This document shows positions 24,886 through 33,664 of a stretch of 48,848 nucleotides of DNA, piece by piece. This DNA comes from Pseudomonadota bacterium. Lineage in GTDB: Bacteria; Pseudomonadota; Alphaproteobacteria; Micavibrionales; UBA1664. Positions within the stretch are counted from its first letter, which is position 1. Every line of letters starts with the position of its first letter. Under the pieces are notes generated by a model. The model did no database searches, was not told the origin of the DNA, and saw only the letters and a program-made list of their open reading frames with translations. The DNA lies in the NCBI GenBank assembly GCA_009926935.1, contig RFNZ01000015.1, positions 1-48,848 of the forward strand, given 5' to 3'. The position numbers and the translations under genes were made by a program.

Positions 24886-26676
24886 CTAGCGAGTCGTTGT
24901 GATAATCAGGGCTTTTTCGCCGGTATCGGGGTCACGGTTGAGCTGCGCCGTCGGGCGGACGGCATCCCCCTTGAACTGCGCCAGCACGGCCATCACGGCT
25001 TCCTCAAAGGAGCCTTTTTCCTTGATGGTCGCATGAAGAGGGAAACCCTGATCTGCCTGCCAGATGACTTTAACGCCTGCATCCTCGCTCCAGTGTTCCA
25101 GTGTATCGCGTAGAGAGGTACCCTCAAGCGATTCCCATTTGCCCATTGTTTTGGCGCTTTTAACGTCAGCGACCTTCTTTTTTTCTTTTTCACCCTTCAC
25201 CACTTTGGGTGCATCCGCAGGGTCAGGAATAACATCCATCTGCTTCATTTGCGGCGGGTTGAGTGGGCCCCAGCGGTCCTGCGCCTCTTTGGCCATGGTT
25301 GAGAGCTCTTCTGGAGGCATAGGTTTCCATGAAGATTTTTGCGGCTGTGGCTGTGGTTCAGCCTGTACCGTTTCCTGCATCGCGGGCGCCTTGTCCGGGC
25401 GTATGGCTACGGGCGGCGGCGACGACAGTGCCGAGGAAAGCGATGTTCCGCGGAAAGAGCCTACAGGGCGATTGCTGCCGCTAAACTTGCTCAGCAGTTT
25501 TTCAACGGCTTCGTCAAATCGGCCTTCATAGCGAACATCCTGCGGCAGACGCAGATCGCCCACCAGATCTACTTTGACATTGATGCCTGCCATAAGGCCC
25601 CATGCTTCCAGCACGCTTGCGAGGCTTTCGCCTTTTGCACCACCCCAGATGCCTACCATTTCGTCGGCGGCGGCTTTGGCGGGCCCCTCGTCCATCATGG
25701 GCGGAATGGCATTGACCTCCGCCACATCCTGATCCTTGAGTTGTGATGGATCGACGACGGGGTCTGCGGCGCTTTCACGCTTGGTCACGTAGATCGTGTC
25801 TTCAGAGATAGTCATTTTCAGGTTATGCGGCTGGAGCGCCAAGCGCATGACTTCCATCCAGTCCTCGCCTGCCTGCCAGCTGACAGGTGTCATGGGGTCC
25901 ACATCCAGAAGCTTGAACTTGTAGCCCGTGGGCGCGAGTTCCGTCATGGCCAAGGCAATCGGGGTTTCATGGCCGCTTGATGTGACTTTTTTGGATTCGA
26001 CCATCGGTACGTGCTCGACTTTACCGTCCAGCACGTTGGGCCCGGTGACAGGAACCGTGATCGCCATCATGCCGCCCATGCAGGCCTGCAAACGGGCAAG
26101 GCCATCGGTAAATCCGGTGGTGGCGAAGTAGTAAGGTTTTTCAGCAATCATGAGGCGGAAATTGCCGAGCTCGGTCAGCCGCTCTGCCACTTTTTTACCG
26201 CCGCCTGCGTTTTTGAGATCAAGGGAAAGGGTCGAGGCATCGCTCGCCATCGCATCCACGGCGAATGAATCTGCGCCGAGGCTCATACCTACTTTTTGCA
26301 TGGAGCCGATAGCCATTGTCGGTTGCCGCGTATCGACCGTCAGGCCCACGATGCCGGCTGCGCGGGCGTGGAGACCTATGATCAGACCGTTATCGAATTC
26401 CGTGACCATGAGGCAGCCCAAGCCATCCGGGTTTTCCTTGGTGTCAAACTGCGATGCCTGCGACGGGCCAACAAGCCATGCCGAAAGAGGCTTTGCGACC
26501 GGTGATTTATGCTGAGGCGCTTTTTCCTGAGGCTGTTCGACCTTCATCACTTCGGCGGCAAGCTGTACTGGCTCGGTATCGGGGATAGTTTCGTCATTGA
26601 TGTTTGCGGCATGGGCCGCCACCGTCAAAGACGTGGTAGCAAGCAGGATGAGTGCGAATCGCGAAAGGTTTTTCAT
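24886..26676 (-). CDS. exported protein with TcpQ-like repeats
   Basis: 596 residues with a signal peptide (1-23, ending AAHAA). Residues about 65-215 match the N-terminal domain of the downstream coiled-coil protein: both have an initial W-V, a cysteine, FD/FDN before a hydrophobic strand, a QP turn, and end F-x-x-G...L-x-x-C-x-G. Then come three units resembling the TcpQ/PilL C-terminal domain: VSWQAGEDWMEVMRLALQPHNLKM, GESLASVLEAWGLMAGINVKV and GTSLRDTLEHWSEDAGVKVIWQ. TcpQ domains occur in type IV pilus and type IVB secretion lipoproteins that work with secretins. No secretin gene is seen here. It lies 135 bp upstream of the coiled-coil gene, same strand. Confidence 0.75.
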   Translation of the reverse strand: MKNLSRFALILLATTSLTVAAHAANINDETIPDTEPVQLAAEVMKVEQPQEKAPQHKSPVAKPLSAWLVGPSQASQFDTKENPDGLGCLMVTEFDNGLIIGLHARAAGIVGLTVDTRQPTMAIGSMQKVGMSLGADSFAVDAMASDASTLSLDLKNAGGGKKVAERLTELGNFRLMIAEKPYYFATTGFTDGLARLQACMGGMMAITVPVTGPNVLDGKVEHVPMVESKKVTSSGHETPIALAMTELAPTGYKFKLLDVDPMTPVSWQAGEDWMEVMRLALQPHNLKMTISEDTIYVTKRESAADPVVDPSQLKDQDVAEVNAIPPMMDEGPAKAAADEMVGIWGGAKGESLASVLEAWGLMAGINVKVDLVGDLRLPQDVRYEGRFDEAVEKLLSKFSGSNRPVGSFRGTSLSSALSSPPPVAIRPDKAPAMQETVQAEPQPQPQKSSWKPMPPEELSTMAKEAQDRWGPLNPPQMKQMDVIPDPADAPKVVKGEKEKKKVADVKSAKTMGKWESLEGTSLRDTLEHWSEDAGVKVIWQADQGFPLHATIKEKGSFEEAVMAVLAQFKGDAVRPTAQLNRDPDTGEKALIITTTR

Positions 26677-26745
26677 TGGCCGCGAGTTTACCCCCTCGCG
26701 GTTATGTCGCCAAGGCCGGAAATTGCCTTATGCCCATAGGGCCCC

Positions 26746-27762
26746 TCACTTCGGCGTTGCGCCCCTTAAGCGGTTCATTTCGGTGAACATGCGATTTACC
26801 GCACTTTGCCAATGGGTTTCGTAGGTTTTTATATCGCCATTTTTTGCCAGTACTTCCGCCAGATGTGCCGCCTGCCCGATGGCCGTATTCAGGCCAAAGC
26901 CGCCATTGGGGTAAAAGGTCTGCGCGGCGTCGCCCGCCAGCACCACATTGCCTTTGACCAAATTTTGAGCGCGCACGGAACCCAGGCGATACAGAAAAAC
27001 ATCCTCCACGCGGTCGATACTTATGCCTGTGCGTATGGAAACCAGTTTCTGGATTACCGCGCTATCAGGCATAGGGTGTCTCAGAATTTCTCTTGAAAAC
27101 GTACCGCTGATTTTGAAACGGTTTTCGCCTGGCAGCGGCACAAACACAACGCGCCCTTGCGGATAAAACATCTGGTGCATGTTGCGGTGGTCAAGCGGCT
27201 TTTCGCCCGCCACGCTTGCATCGCAACCGAAGGAAATTTCGCTGTCCTGCGTTTTTTCAACTGCGATTCCTGCCGCATCACGCAGCGTACTAAAGCGCCC
27301 GTCAGCCGCGATGATGATATCGGGCACTTCACTTGCGCCATCCTGAGATACAAGCCTGCTGCCTTCCAGTCTTGCGGCTTTATTCCATTCCACCCTTACG
27401 CCTGTTTTGCTTTCAAGCGCCTGTATCAGTACCGCCTCGGTATCCGACTGGTTGAGAGAGAGGTTATCGCAGCTTCGCGCATCTGGGTCCGCGAACGGAA
27501 TGTATCTCAGCGGCGCTCCATTGAAAGACTGATACGTGCCGTAAACCGGCGTTGCCATTTTACGGATGGTCTGGCCAACCCCCAGCCTATCCAGCACCGC
27601 CAGTGTTTCGGCCTTGAGGCCCGTGGCACGGCTGCGCAAGCCGTGGCTCGCGCTCTTTTCAAAAACGCGTGCCACGATACCTTTTTGCGCGAGCGCAAGG
27701 GCGCATACCAGCCCTGCGGGACCGGCGCCTACGATGCAAACTGATTGACGTGCTTTGCTCAT
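26746..27762 (-). CDS. FAD-dependent monooxygenase (UbiH/PhzS-like)
   Basis: 338 residues from ATG 27762, where the FAD-binding motif begins. The frame extends 86 codons upstream but that part is not protein-like. It is a class A flavin monooxygenase (PF01494 type): GAGPAGLVCALALAQKG binds FAD, ADGRFSTLRDAAG is the DG motif, and AGDAAQTFYPNGGFGLNTAIGQA is the GD motif. The substrate is unknown. Ubiquinone-type hydroxylases and phenazine-type enzymes share this fold. It is divergent from the VOC gene, with only 21 bp between the start codons. Confidence 0.88.
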   Translation of the reverse strand: MSKARQSVCIVGAGPAGLVCALALAQKGIVARVFEKSASHGLRSRATGLKAETLAVLDRLGVGQTIRKMATPVYGTYQSFNGAPLRYIPFADPDARSCDNLSLNQSDTEAVLIQALESKTGVRVEWNKAARLEGSRLVSQDGASEVPDIIIAADGRFSTLRDAAGIAVEKTQDSEISFGCDASVAGEKPLDHRNMHQMFYPQGRVVFVPLPGENRFKISGTFSREILRHPMPDSAVIQKLVSIRTGISIDRVEDVFLYRLGSVRAQNLVKGNVVLAGDAAQTFYPNGGFGLNTAIGQAAHLAEVLAKNGDIKTYETHWQSAVNRMFTEMNRLRGATPK

Positions 27763-27783
27763 TTCATTACCAATGGTTTCATT

Positions 27784-28137
27784 ATGATAAATCTTATGCT
27801 TTGCACAGGGAAAATGGATCTGGTCGCCGAATTTTATACGGCGGTCGGGGTTGATCTTGTACAAGAGCAGCACGGCGCGGGGCCGGTGCATTTTTCGTTC
27901 AAGGGCGATATGTGCGTTGAAATCTATCCGCCGCGTGTGCCTTCTGATGCCGCGTTTGTACTGCGCATTGATGTTGCCGATGTGGATGCTGTGGTTGCCA
28001 ATCTCAAATCCAAATTTCATTACGAAGGGCTGATGGTCAGTGAACCTGAATCCCTCAAGACCGGCAAAAAATCGATCGTCCGCGACCCTGATGGGCGCGT
28101 GGTCGAACTATTCCAGTCCTTTAAGCCTTATCCTTAA
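27784..28137 (+). CDS. glyoxalase/VOC-family protein
   Basis: 117 residues from ATG 27784. It has the VOC beta-alpha-beta-beta-beta repeat: [23 protein letters not shown], then CVEIYP, then [17 protein letters not shown] and [12 protein letters not shown]. The two Glu ligands are present, but the His expected on the first strand is missing, so glyoxalase activity is unlikely. Bleomycin-resistance-like or dioxygenase-like binding roles are other options. It is divergent from the FAD monooxygenase and overlaps the prfB 3' end by 17 bp. Confidence 0.8.
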   Translation: MINLMLCTGKMDLVAEFYTAVGVDLVQEQHGAGPVHFSFKGDMCVEIYPPRVPSDAAFVLRIDVADVDAVVANLKSKFHYEGLMVSEPESLKTGKKSIVRDPDGRVVELFQSFKPYP

Positions 28138-29231
28138 CCAGCCTTGCCGCGAGCGAGGCTTCAAGGAACATGTCGATATCCCCGTCCAGCACGGCGTCGG
28201 ACTGATTGGTTTCAACGTCCGTGCGCAAATCTTTTACCAGACGGTAGGGTGCCAGAACGTAGGAACGTATCTGATGGCCCCAGCCGATATCAGTTTTTTC
28301 GCCGTGGGCCTCGGCTTTGATGGCTTCACGTTTTTGCAATTCCATCTCATAGAGTTTTGCGCGGAGCATGCCCATCGCGCTATCGCGGTTGGCGTGCTGT
28401 GAGCGGCCCATCTGGCAGGCGACGACCACGCCCGTTGGTATGTGTGTGATGCGCACGGCACTATCTGTCCGGTTGACGTGCTGGCCGCCTGCGCCCGAGG
28501 CGCGGTAGGTATCCACCTTCAAATCCTTATCCAGAATCTCGATATTAATGGTGTCGTCAATGACCGGCGATACGGCAATCGATGCGAAGCTTGTGTGGCG
28601 GCGTGCGTTGGAATCAAACGGCGATATGCGCACCAAACGGTGTACGCCGTTTTCGGATTTAAGCCAGCCGTAAGCATTTGGGCCTTTTATCTGGATGGTG
28701 GCGCCTTTGATGCCCGCTTCCTCGCCGTCGCTTTGATCCAGCAGCTCAACCGCGTAGCCGTGTTGTTCCGCCCAGCGCGTATACATGCGCAGCAGCATCG
28801 AGGCCCAATCTTGCGCCTCGGTCCCGCCTGCGCCGGAGTTGACTTCAAGGAAGGCGTCGTTGGCATCAGCCTCGCCTGAAAGAAGGCTTTGCAGTTCCAT
28901 CTTCGCAGCCTCGGCCTTGAGGGCCATCAGCGCCTTTTCGGATTCAGCGACGATACTCGCGTCGCCCTCGGCCTCACCCATTTCGATGAGACCTACATTG
29001 TCACTTAAAGCAGCATCGATTTTTTTAACAACATCAATACGCTGTGAAAGAGCGTTGCGCTCACGCATGATGCCTTGTGCCTTTGCGGCGTCGTTCCAGA
29101 GGTTTGGGTCTTCGGCGAGCGCGTTTAGTTCCGAGAGTCTATCAAGAGCGACTTCCCAGTCAAAGATGCCTCCTCAGCAATTCCAGAGAGGCTTTGATAC
29201 TTTCTATGGCTGCTAAGGTTTCGGCTTTCAT
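28121..29231 (-). CDS. prfB: peptide chain release factor 2 (programmed +1 frameshift)
   Basis: RF2 ends translation at UGA and UAA. The zero frame starts at ATG 29231 and gives 23 residues ([19 protein letters not shown]...) before a TGA at 29162-29160. Skipping one T resumes with DWEVALDRL and runs to 28121, for 369 residues in all. SPF (203-205) reads the stop codon and GGQ (248-250) triggers peptide release, within two residues of their E. coli positions. The frameshift is the standard RF2 autoregulation and not an error. The gene follows the DJ-1-like gene by 20 bp and overlaps the VOC gene. Confidence 0.97.
29160..29174 (-). promoter_or_regulatory. RF2 programmed frameshift site
   Basis: AGGAGG (29174-29169), a 3-base spacer CAT, then CTT TGA followed by C. 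This matches the E. coli site in the internal Shine-Dalgarno, its spacing, the slippery CTT and the in-frame TGA-C. Confidence 0.97.
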
Positions 29232-29251
29232 GGCATTCTCGATTTTTACTC

Positions 29252-29731
29252 TTATGCGGCTTCGGCGATGACCATCGGCTCGGCGGCTTCAAAGTGCTCG
29301 AGCATTTTGACACAGGTTGCTTGCAACTCTTCATCAGAAGCGTATGCAAACGTGGCTGCGTTGTCGCCTTCAAAACCGTTAGTCGCCATAATCTTTTCGG
29401 CTTCGGCAAAAACGACTACCGGTTTTTTCATGGCCATCATCGCGCTTACAAAACGTTTGGTGTGCGGGTTAGTCAAAAGCTTGTCTACATGACGCTGGCC
29501 GCCAGGGATGATGAGACGATCGTAATCCGAACCCAGAGAAACTTCGATTTTTGCATCCGACGGGTAGCAGTGGCCCCATGTATTTTCACCCCATGTATGG
29601 ATGAGGCCCGTTTCAGGTGTAATCACCATCGGGCGGATCTTCTGGGATGCGAGAGCGCGGGCAATCGCTGTCATTTCTTTTTCGCTGACGCCGCTTGCGG
29701 CAAGGAGGGCTATTTTGGGCATTTGGGACAT
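29252..29731 (-). CDS. DJ-1/PfpI-like protein without the nucleophile Cys
   Basis: 159 residues with the DJ-1/PfpI fold: KIALLAASGVSEKEM first strand, VITPETGLI, then YDRLIIPGGQRHVDKLL with the conserved glycine loop. The nucleophile elbow, usually A-x-C-H-G, reads VVVFAEAEKIM here, so the catalytic cysteine is lost. It is probably not a protease, amidase or deglycase, and may be a binding or structural homologue. The upstream orphan gene ends 95 bp away, and prfB starts 20 bp downstream on the same strand, so co-transcription with prfB is likely. Confidence 0.8.
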   Translation of the reverse strand: MSQMPKIALLAASGVSEKEMTAIARALASQKIRPMVITPETGLIHTWGENTWGHCYPSDAKIEVSLGSDYDRLIIPGGQRHVDKLLTNPHTKRFVSAMMAMKKPVVVFAEAEKIMATNGFEGDNAATFAYASDEELQATCVKMLEHFEAAEPMVIAEAA

Positions 29732-29826
29732 TGTCTAAGATGTATCTCTCTATTTCGGGTGAATTTTGGTGTGCGCGATAAAAGCCTGACTCAGGGGCCA
29801 TCTGTCAAGATAAAACAGAAAATAAG

Positions 29827-31566
29827 TTATGGCCTGAATGGCCCACGCGGCAGACTCTCCGCAACTTTTTCGGCAGCTGTTGTAACGGCTTCACTGGCTG
29901 TTACACCTATCCCTTCTTCAGCCATTTGGTGCAAGAGTCCGCCACCGCCTTCGGGCTGTGGTGTCACAAGGGTAACGGGGTCAGCGGCCAATGTTACCGG
30001 AGGTTCAAAAGGCATGGCGCAAACGGCGCTAAAATCTGCCATATAGGCTTCACGATCCATAGATTGATTTTTTAATTTTCTATCTGAACGATCATACCAA
30101 ACCTTCAGATAATGCTTACCTTCCGGCTGTTTCTGGAAGAGGCGTGATACCGATTCCGGTAACGACAGGCTGTCCAGCCGCGCCCAATCGAGCCGTGCAT
30201 AACAAATGAATTTTTCGGGGATATATTCTACCGTAAGCCCGCCCGGCTCGCTGATGCGTATGCCCGTATATTGCCCGACCCTGAAAGGCGTGCCGATGGA
30301 GCCGGGAGGGCCCTGTAAAGTACCGAATATGTATTCCATGGCCGAGAGATCTTCAGGCAGCTTTTGCTGAACATGGTCCCCGAAGGTCAGGTCTGTATTC
30401 AATTCGCTATGATCCATGGCGCGCAGATAGGGCACCATACTGCGTTTCAGGCGACCACCCCAAAGCTGCCGGTCATTCCATTTCTCGCAAAAGAGTTTGA
30501 GAAGCGATTCAATGCCTTCCTCGCCCAGTAATGCCTTTTTCAGGCGCATGTACTCCAATACATCCTTGCCGGTGTTGCTTACCGTCTGGCCAAATGCCTT
30601 GCCTGCCGCCAGTATCGGGCTCACGGGGATACCCAGCGCCCATAAAAGCGACATCAGCAAGGCATTACCGAAGAAAACCCCACCTGCCGTTTTGGCTACT
30701 TGTGCGCCGCGCATCTGGCTCATGGCGTAAGCAAAGCGCATCTGGAATTTGCGCAGCCTGTATGTCATCGACGGTTTTTTCTTTGCATCGCCGTTTAACT
30801 CAACCGTGTATGTGTCAATTCCGTCAAAGAAAAGAGGGGCACGCTTTTTGAAATCGCTTTCAACAAGCGCCTCTACCTCACTTAAAGTCAGTCCGCGTTT
30901 GCGAAGGGACGCGCTGCGCATGAATCGCCCGCTCAGGCCCTGAAAAATCTGCTCGTGACCGCTACTGAGGTTCCAGCCGTGGCCGGGGGCCACAAACATC
31001 ATCAGGTCATACCTGTCGCTGCCCGCCTCATCACAAGGAACTGCCCTGTAAACAATCCCGTCACTCAACCAGAGCGTTTTTGAAATCCGGAAAGCCGTGC
31101 CATGCGTTTCAACAAACGCCAGATAAGCTCTCTGGTGCTTGTGCATTTCATCCATGAACCATTTTTCGGCCAAACGGTGCGGCCTCACTGTAAAAACACG
31201 CAGACGGTCCAGATTGCCGTTTCCAAGATCTTTTAGGCGGTTTGGCAATTGCGTCCCTACGGGAACACATACTTCTTTTCCATTTTTGTCATTCATTTTT
31301 AATGATTTAGATAAATCCTCCGTAACGTTCATGGTTTCCAAAACCAGATCGTCAGGGTCTGCCGCCCAGATACCAACGCGGCGGCCGTCCGGCGTTCTGA
31401 ACAGATGATATGCGCCGCCTTGCGGATAATAAAATCCACCATTTTCAAGCGGTACAGGATTGACCATGCGCCGACCTTCGTGGACCAGACGGAAAATATC
31501 CTCCCTCTTCCATGTCTCGACGGGTTGGATCTCAGACGCTAAGGGGGCGGCGGTCAGGGCTGTCAT
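29827..31566 (-). CDS. large orphan protein
   Basis: 579 residues from ATG 31566. A TTG at 31599 would add 11. I recognise no family. The first half has DIFRLVHEGRRMVNP, FYYPQGGAYHLFRTPDGRRVGIW and a region rich in aromatic and charged residues. A hydrophobic helical stretch follows (about residues 310-340, GGVFFGNALLMSLLWALGIPVSPILAAG), perhaps one or two membrane passes. The end is Pro/Gly-rich. No ribosome site is clear. It is divergent from the OmpA lipoprotein gene. Confidence 0.65.
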   Translation of the reverse strand: MTALTAAPLASEIQPVETWKREDIFRLVHEGRRMVNPVPLENGGFYYPQGGAYHLFRTPDGRRVGIWAADPDDLVLETMNVTEDLSKSLKMNDKNGKEVCVPVGTQLPNRLKDLGNGNLDRLRVFTVRPHRLAEKWFMDEMHKHQRAYLAFVETHGTAFRISKTLWLSDGIVYRAVPCDEAGSDRYDLMMFVAPGHGWNLSSGHEQIFQGLSGRFMRSASLRKRGLTLSEVEALVESDFKKRAPLFFDGIDTYTVELNGDAKKKPSMTYRLRKFQMRFAYAMSQMRGAQVAKTAGGVFFGNALLMSLLWALGIPVSPILAAGKAFGQTVSNTGKDVLEYMRLKKALLGEEGIESLLKLFCEKWNDRQLWGGRLKRSMVPYLRAMDHSELNTDLTFGDHVQQKLPEDLSAMEYIFGTLQGPPGSIGTPFRVGQYTGIRISEPGGLTVEYIPEKFICYARLDWARLDSLSLPESVSRLFQKQPEGKHYLKVWYDRSDRKLKNQSMDREAYMADFSAVCAMPFEPPVTLAADPVTLVTPQPEGGGGLLHQMAEEGIGVTASEAVTTAAEKVAESLPRGPFRP

Positions 31567-31666
31567 ATCCAATATCTTTAAAGGCTGCGGTTTATGCAAA
31601 GCAACAAAAACAGGTAAAAATCGGACTTGCCATCAGCCAGCCCTTTGAACAAACTCATCTTTTAGA

Positions 31667-31695
31667 TTGCAAGCCGCCTCCCAAATCACTATACC
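31667..31695 (+). promoter_or_regulatory. candidate sigma70 promoter of the OmpA lipoprotein gene
   Basis: TTGCAA (31667-31672), a 17-base spacer and TATACC (31690-31695), with a predicted start near 31702 and a leader of about 35 bases ending in AAGGAG. Confidence 0.5.
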
Positions 31696-31735
31696 TACCC
31701 ATAACAATTTACCGACTCATAGAAGGAGTTACCCT

Positions 31736-32650
31736 ATGTTCAGTTTCCGCAAATTTGGCCTCGTCGCTGCTGTTCTTGCGCTCGGTGCCTGCTCGGGTGG
31801 CGAGTACAGCGAAGTTAAGGCCCTGAATAAGGCCAGCGCTGGCGGCTCGGCTTTTACCCAACAACTGACCGCTGAATACAAGGCGTTCTCCAACTACCTC
31901 ATGAAAGACATGATGGACTACGCGGATGCCGTCCATTTCGCACGTAAAGGGCTTGAGGCATCCAAAGGCACAAACGTCATGCCTGAGCCTGTCAACGATT
32001 ACGATCTGGAAGCCGTTGAAATCACCGAGCTTTCGGATGCCCGCGCCCGCCTCGTTTCCGTTATCGACCGTGGCGCCCGTGAAATCATCCCCGGCAAAAC
32101 CGCCGTTGCGCAAGCACGCTACGACTGCTGGATCGAGCAGGATGAAGGCAGCGTGAACGACACCGGCAAGCGCGGCAATCTTGATTGCAAAAACCAGTTC
32201 CTGGCCACTATTCAGGAAGTCGAGGCCGCCGTGCCTGCCTCACCTCCTGCCCCAATGGATGAGGGCGTTCCTGAGCCTGTCGGCATGATGGATGCAAATC
32301 CCGAGCCTATGGACCTCAAAGAAGCCATGTATATCGTGTTCTTTGACTGGGACCGCTCGAACATCAACCAGGGCGCTGCTTCCATCCTTGACGCAGTCGT
32401 TAAGGAATACGCAAACCGCGGTGCCAAAGGTATCGATGTTGTCGGTCACACGGACCGCTCAGGCTCCGATGACTATAACGATGCATTGGCCATGAAACGC
32501 GCCACCGCGATCAAGAAAGACCTGATCGCCCGCGGTATCCCTGCCGATGCCATCACCATCTCCGGTCGCGGCGAGAAAGAACTTCTGGTACAGACCGCGG
32601 ATAACGTCCGTGAGCCTGCCAACCGCCGCGGCGTTCTGACCTTCAGATAA
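31736..32650 (+). CDS. OmpA-family lipoprotein
   Basis: 304 residues. The signal peptide ends in the lipobox LGAC, so C19 should be lipidated. Residues about 25-190 are mainly helical with no clear family. Residues about 200-304 are the OmpA C-terminal peptidoglycan-binding domain: VFFDWDRSNINQGA, then VVGHTDRSGSDDYNDALAMKRA and the final EPANRRGVLTF. It probably tethers the outer membrane to peptidoglycan, like Pal. AAGGAG lies 8 bases before the ATG. A strong terminator follows. Upstream is the divergent orphan gene. Confidence 0.92.
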   Translation: MFSFRKFGLVAAVLALGACSGGEYSEVKALNKASAGGSAFTQQLTAEYKAFSNYLMKDMMDYADAVHFARKGLEASKGTNVMPEPVNDYDLEAVEITELSDARARLVSVIDRGAREIIPGKTAVAQARYDCWIEQDEGSVNDTGKRGNLDCKNQFLATIQEVEAAVPASPPAPMDEGVPEPVGMMDANPEPMDLKEAMYIVFFDWDRSNINQGAASILDAVVKEYANRGAKGIDVVGHTDRSGSDDYNDALAMKRATAIKKDLIARGIPADAITISGRGEKELLVQTADNVREPANRRGVLTFR

Positions 32651-32672
32651 TCCGCGTATAAAAACGCACAAG

Positions 32673-32703
32673 AAAAGCCGCCCATAAAAGGCGGCTTTTT
32701 CTT
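32673..32703 (+). terminator. intrinsic terminator after the OmpA lipoprotein
   Basis: 10-bp perfect stem AAAAGCCGCC/GGCGGCTTTT with a 7-base loop and further Ts. Confidence 0.93.
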
Positions 32704-32740
32704 TGTCAAAAGATTGGCATTCGCCTATGGTCTCAGCCTC

Positions 32741-33664
32741 ATGTTGCAACGCCTTGAAACATCGACCGCGCCTTTCATGTCTTCACCCGATACGGCGCTT
32801 GAATATGTTTTACCCTCACTGGGTTCCACGCCTATTCCTGTCATTGTCGATTCGCCCCATAGCGGCCGACACATGCCCGACGACTGGCGTCTGGCCTGCG
32901 ATCCCTACTTTATCAGGCAGCGAACAGAAGATTGTTTTATCGACGCCGTTTGTAGTGGCGCCCCCCATATTGGCGCCCATTTCATGGCCGCTCAAACCGC
33001 GCGTGCTTACCTTGATGTCAACAGGCCCGTTTCAAGCCTGATGCCAACCGACTTAAAACCGCCTGTGCGTATCCTCAAGCCGTCCGGCGCACGCGATGTC
33101 AACGCGCGCAACGGGCGCGGGCTTTACTGGCGTATCTGCATGGTGGACGGGCAACGAATCCCGATTGTGCGTGATGCCGATATTCCTGATGAAAGCGCCG
33201 TCCTAAAACGTATCCGCTTCTTGTGGTCGCCTTATCACAGGCAACTCCAATCCGCCCTTCGGGGCTTGCTTCGGCAACACGGCATTGCCGTTCATTTCAA
33301 TCTCCATGCGTTTTATCCAACCGGTCGTAAAAACCAGCCTGAAATTGTGGTGGGTGATTTACACGGGCGTTCCTGCGCGCGCTGGCTGACACAGCTCGCG
33401 GCCATGCATTTTGTAAAGCATGGGTATGATACGGCCATCAACGCGCCTTACCCGGGCGGTGAAATTATAAGGCTGGCAGGGGCACCCTGTTCGGGGCTTC
33501 ATTCCCTACAAATCGAAATCCGCAAGGATATGTATATGGATTCCGTTTCCCTTGAGCCCAATTCCGGTTTCTGGCGTTTGAAACAGGTGCTTGAAAATTT
33601 ATTCTTGGCGGCTGGGCGTACAGCGCGGACGGGCACACATATTAATGCATCGTCCCTTGGATGA
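32741..33664 (+). CDS. N-formylglutamate amidohydrolase-family protein
   Basis: 307 residues from ATG 32741. The start is uncertain: a TTG at 32714 and an ATG at 32777 are in frame, and none has a strong ribosome site. The FGase family pattern is complete: PVIVDSPHSGR, TARAYLDVNRPV, WSPYHRQL, HFNLHAFYP (the zinc His), VVGDLHGRSC, INAPYPGGEIIRLAG and SLQIEIRKDMYMD. Family members release formate from N-formylglutamate in histidine breakdown, or act on related amides. No other hut gene is nearby, so the substrate is open. The last 23 bp overlap the convergent lipoprotein gene. Confidence 0.88.
   Translation: MLQRLETSTAPFMSSPDTALEYVLPSLGSTPIPVIVDSPHSGRHMPDDWRLACDPYFIRQRTEDCFIDAVCSGAPHIGAHFMAAQTARAYLDVNRPVSSLMPTDLKPPVRILKPSGARDVNARNGRGLYWRICMVDGQRIPIVRDADIPDESAVLKRIRFLWSPYHRQLQSALRGLLRQHGIAVHFNLHAFYPTGRKNQPEIVVGDLHGRSCARWLTQLAAMHFVKHGYDTAINAPYPGGEIIRLAGAPCSGLHSLQIEIRKDMYMDSVSLEPNSGFWRLKQVLENLFLAAGRTARTGTHINASSLG

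Noticed and set aside
29068..29231. prfB read as starting at ATG 29068, with a broken upstream part
   Set aside because: The upstream 23 codons and the AGGAGG-CAT-CTT-TGA signal match the known programmed frameshift, so nothing is broken.
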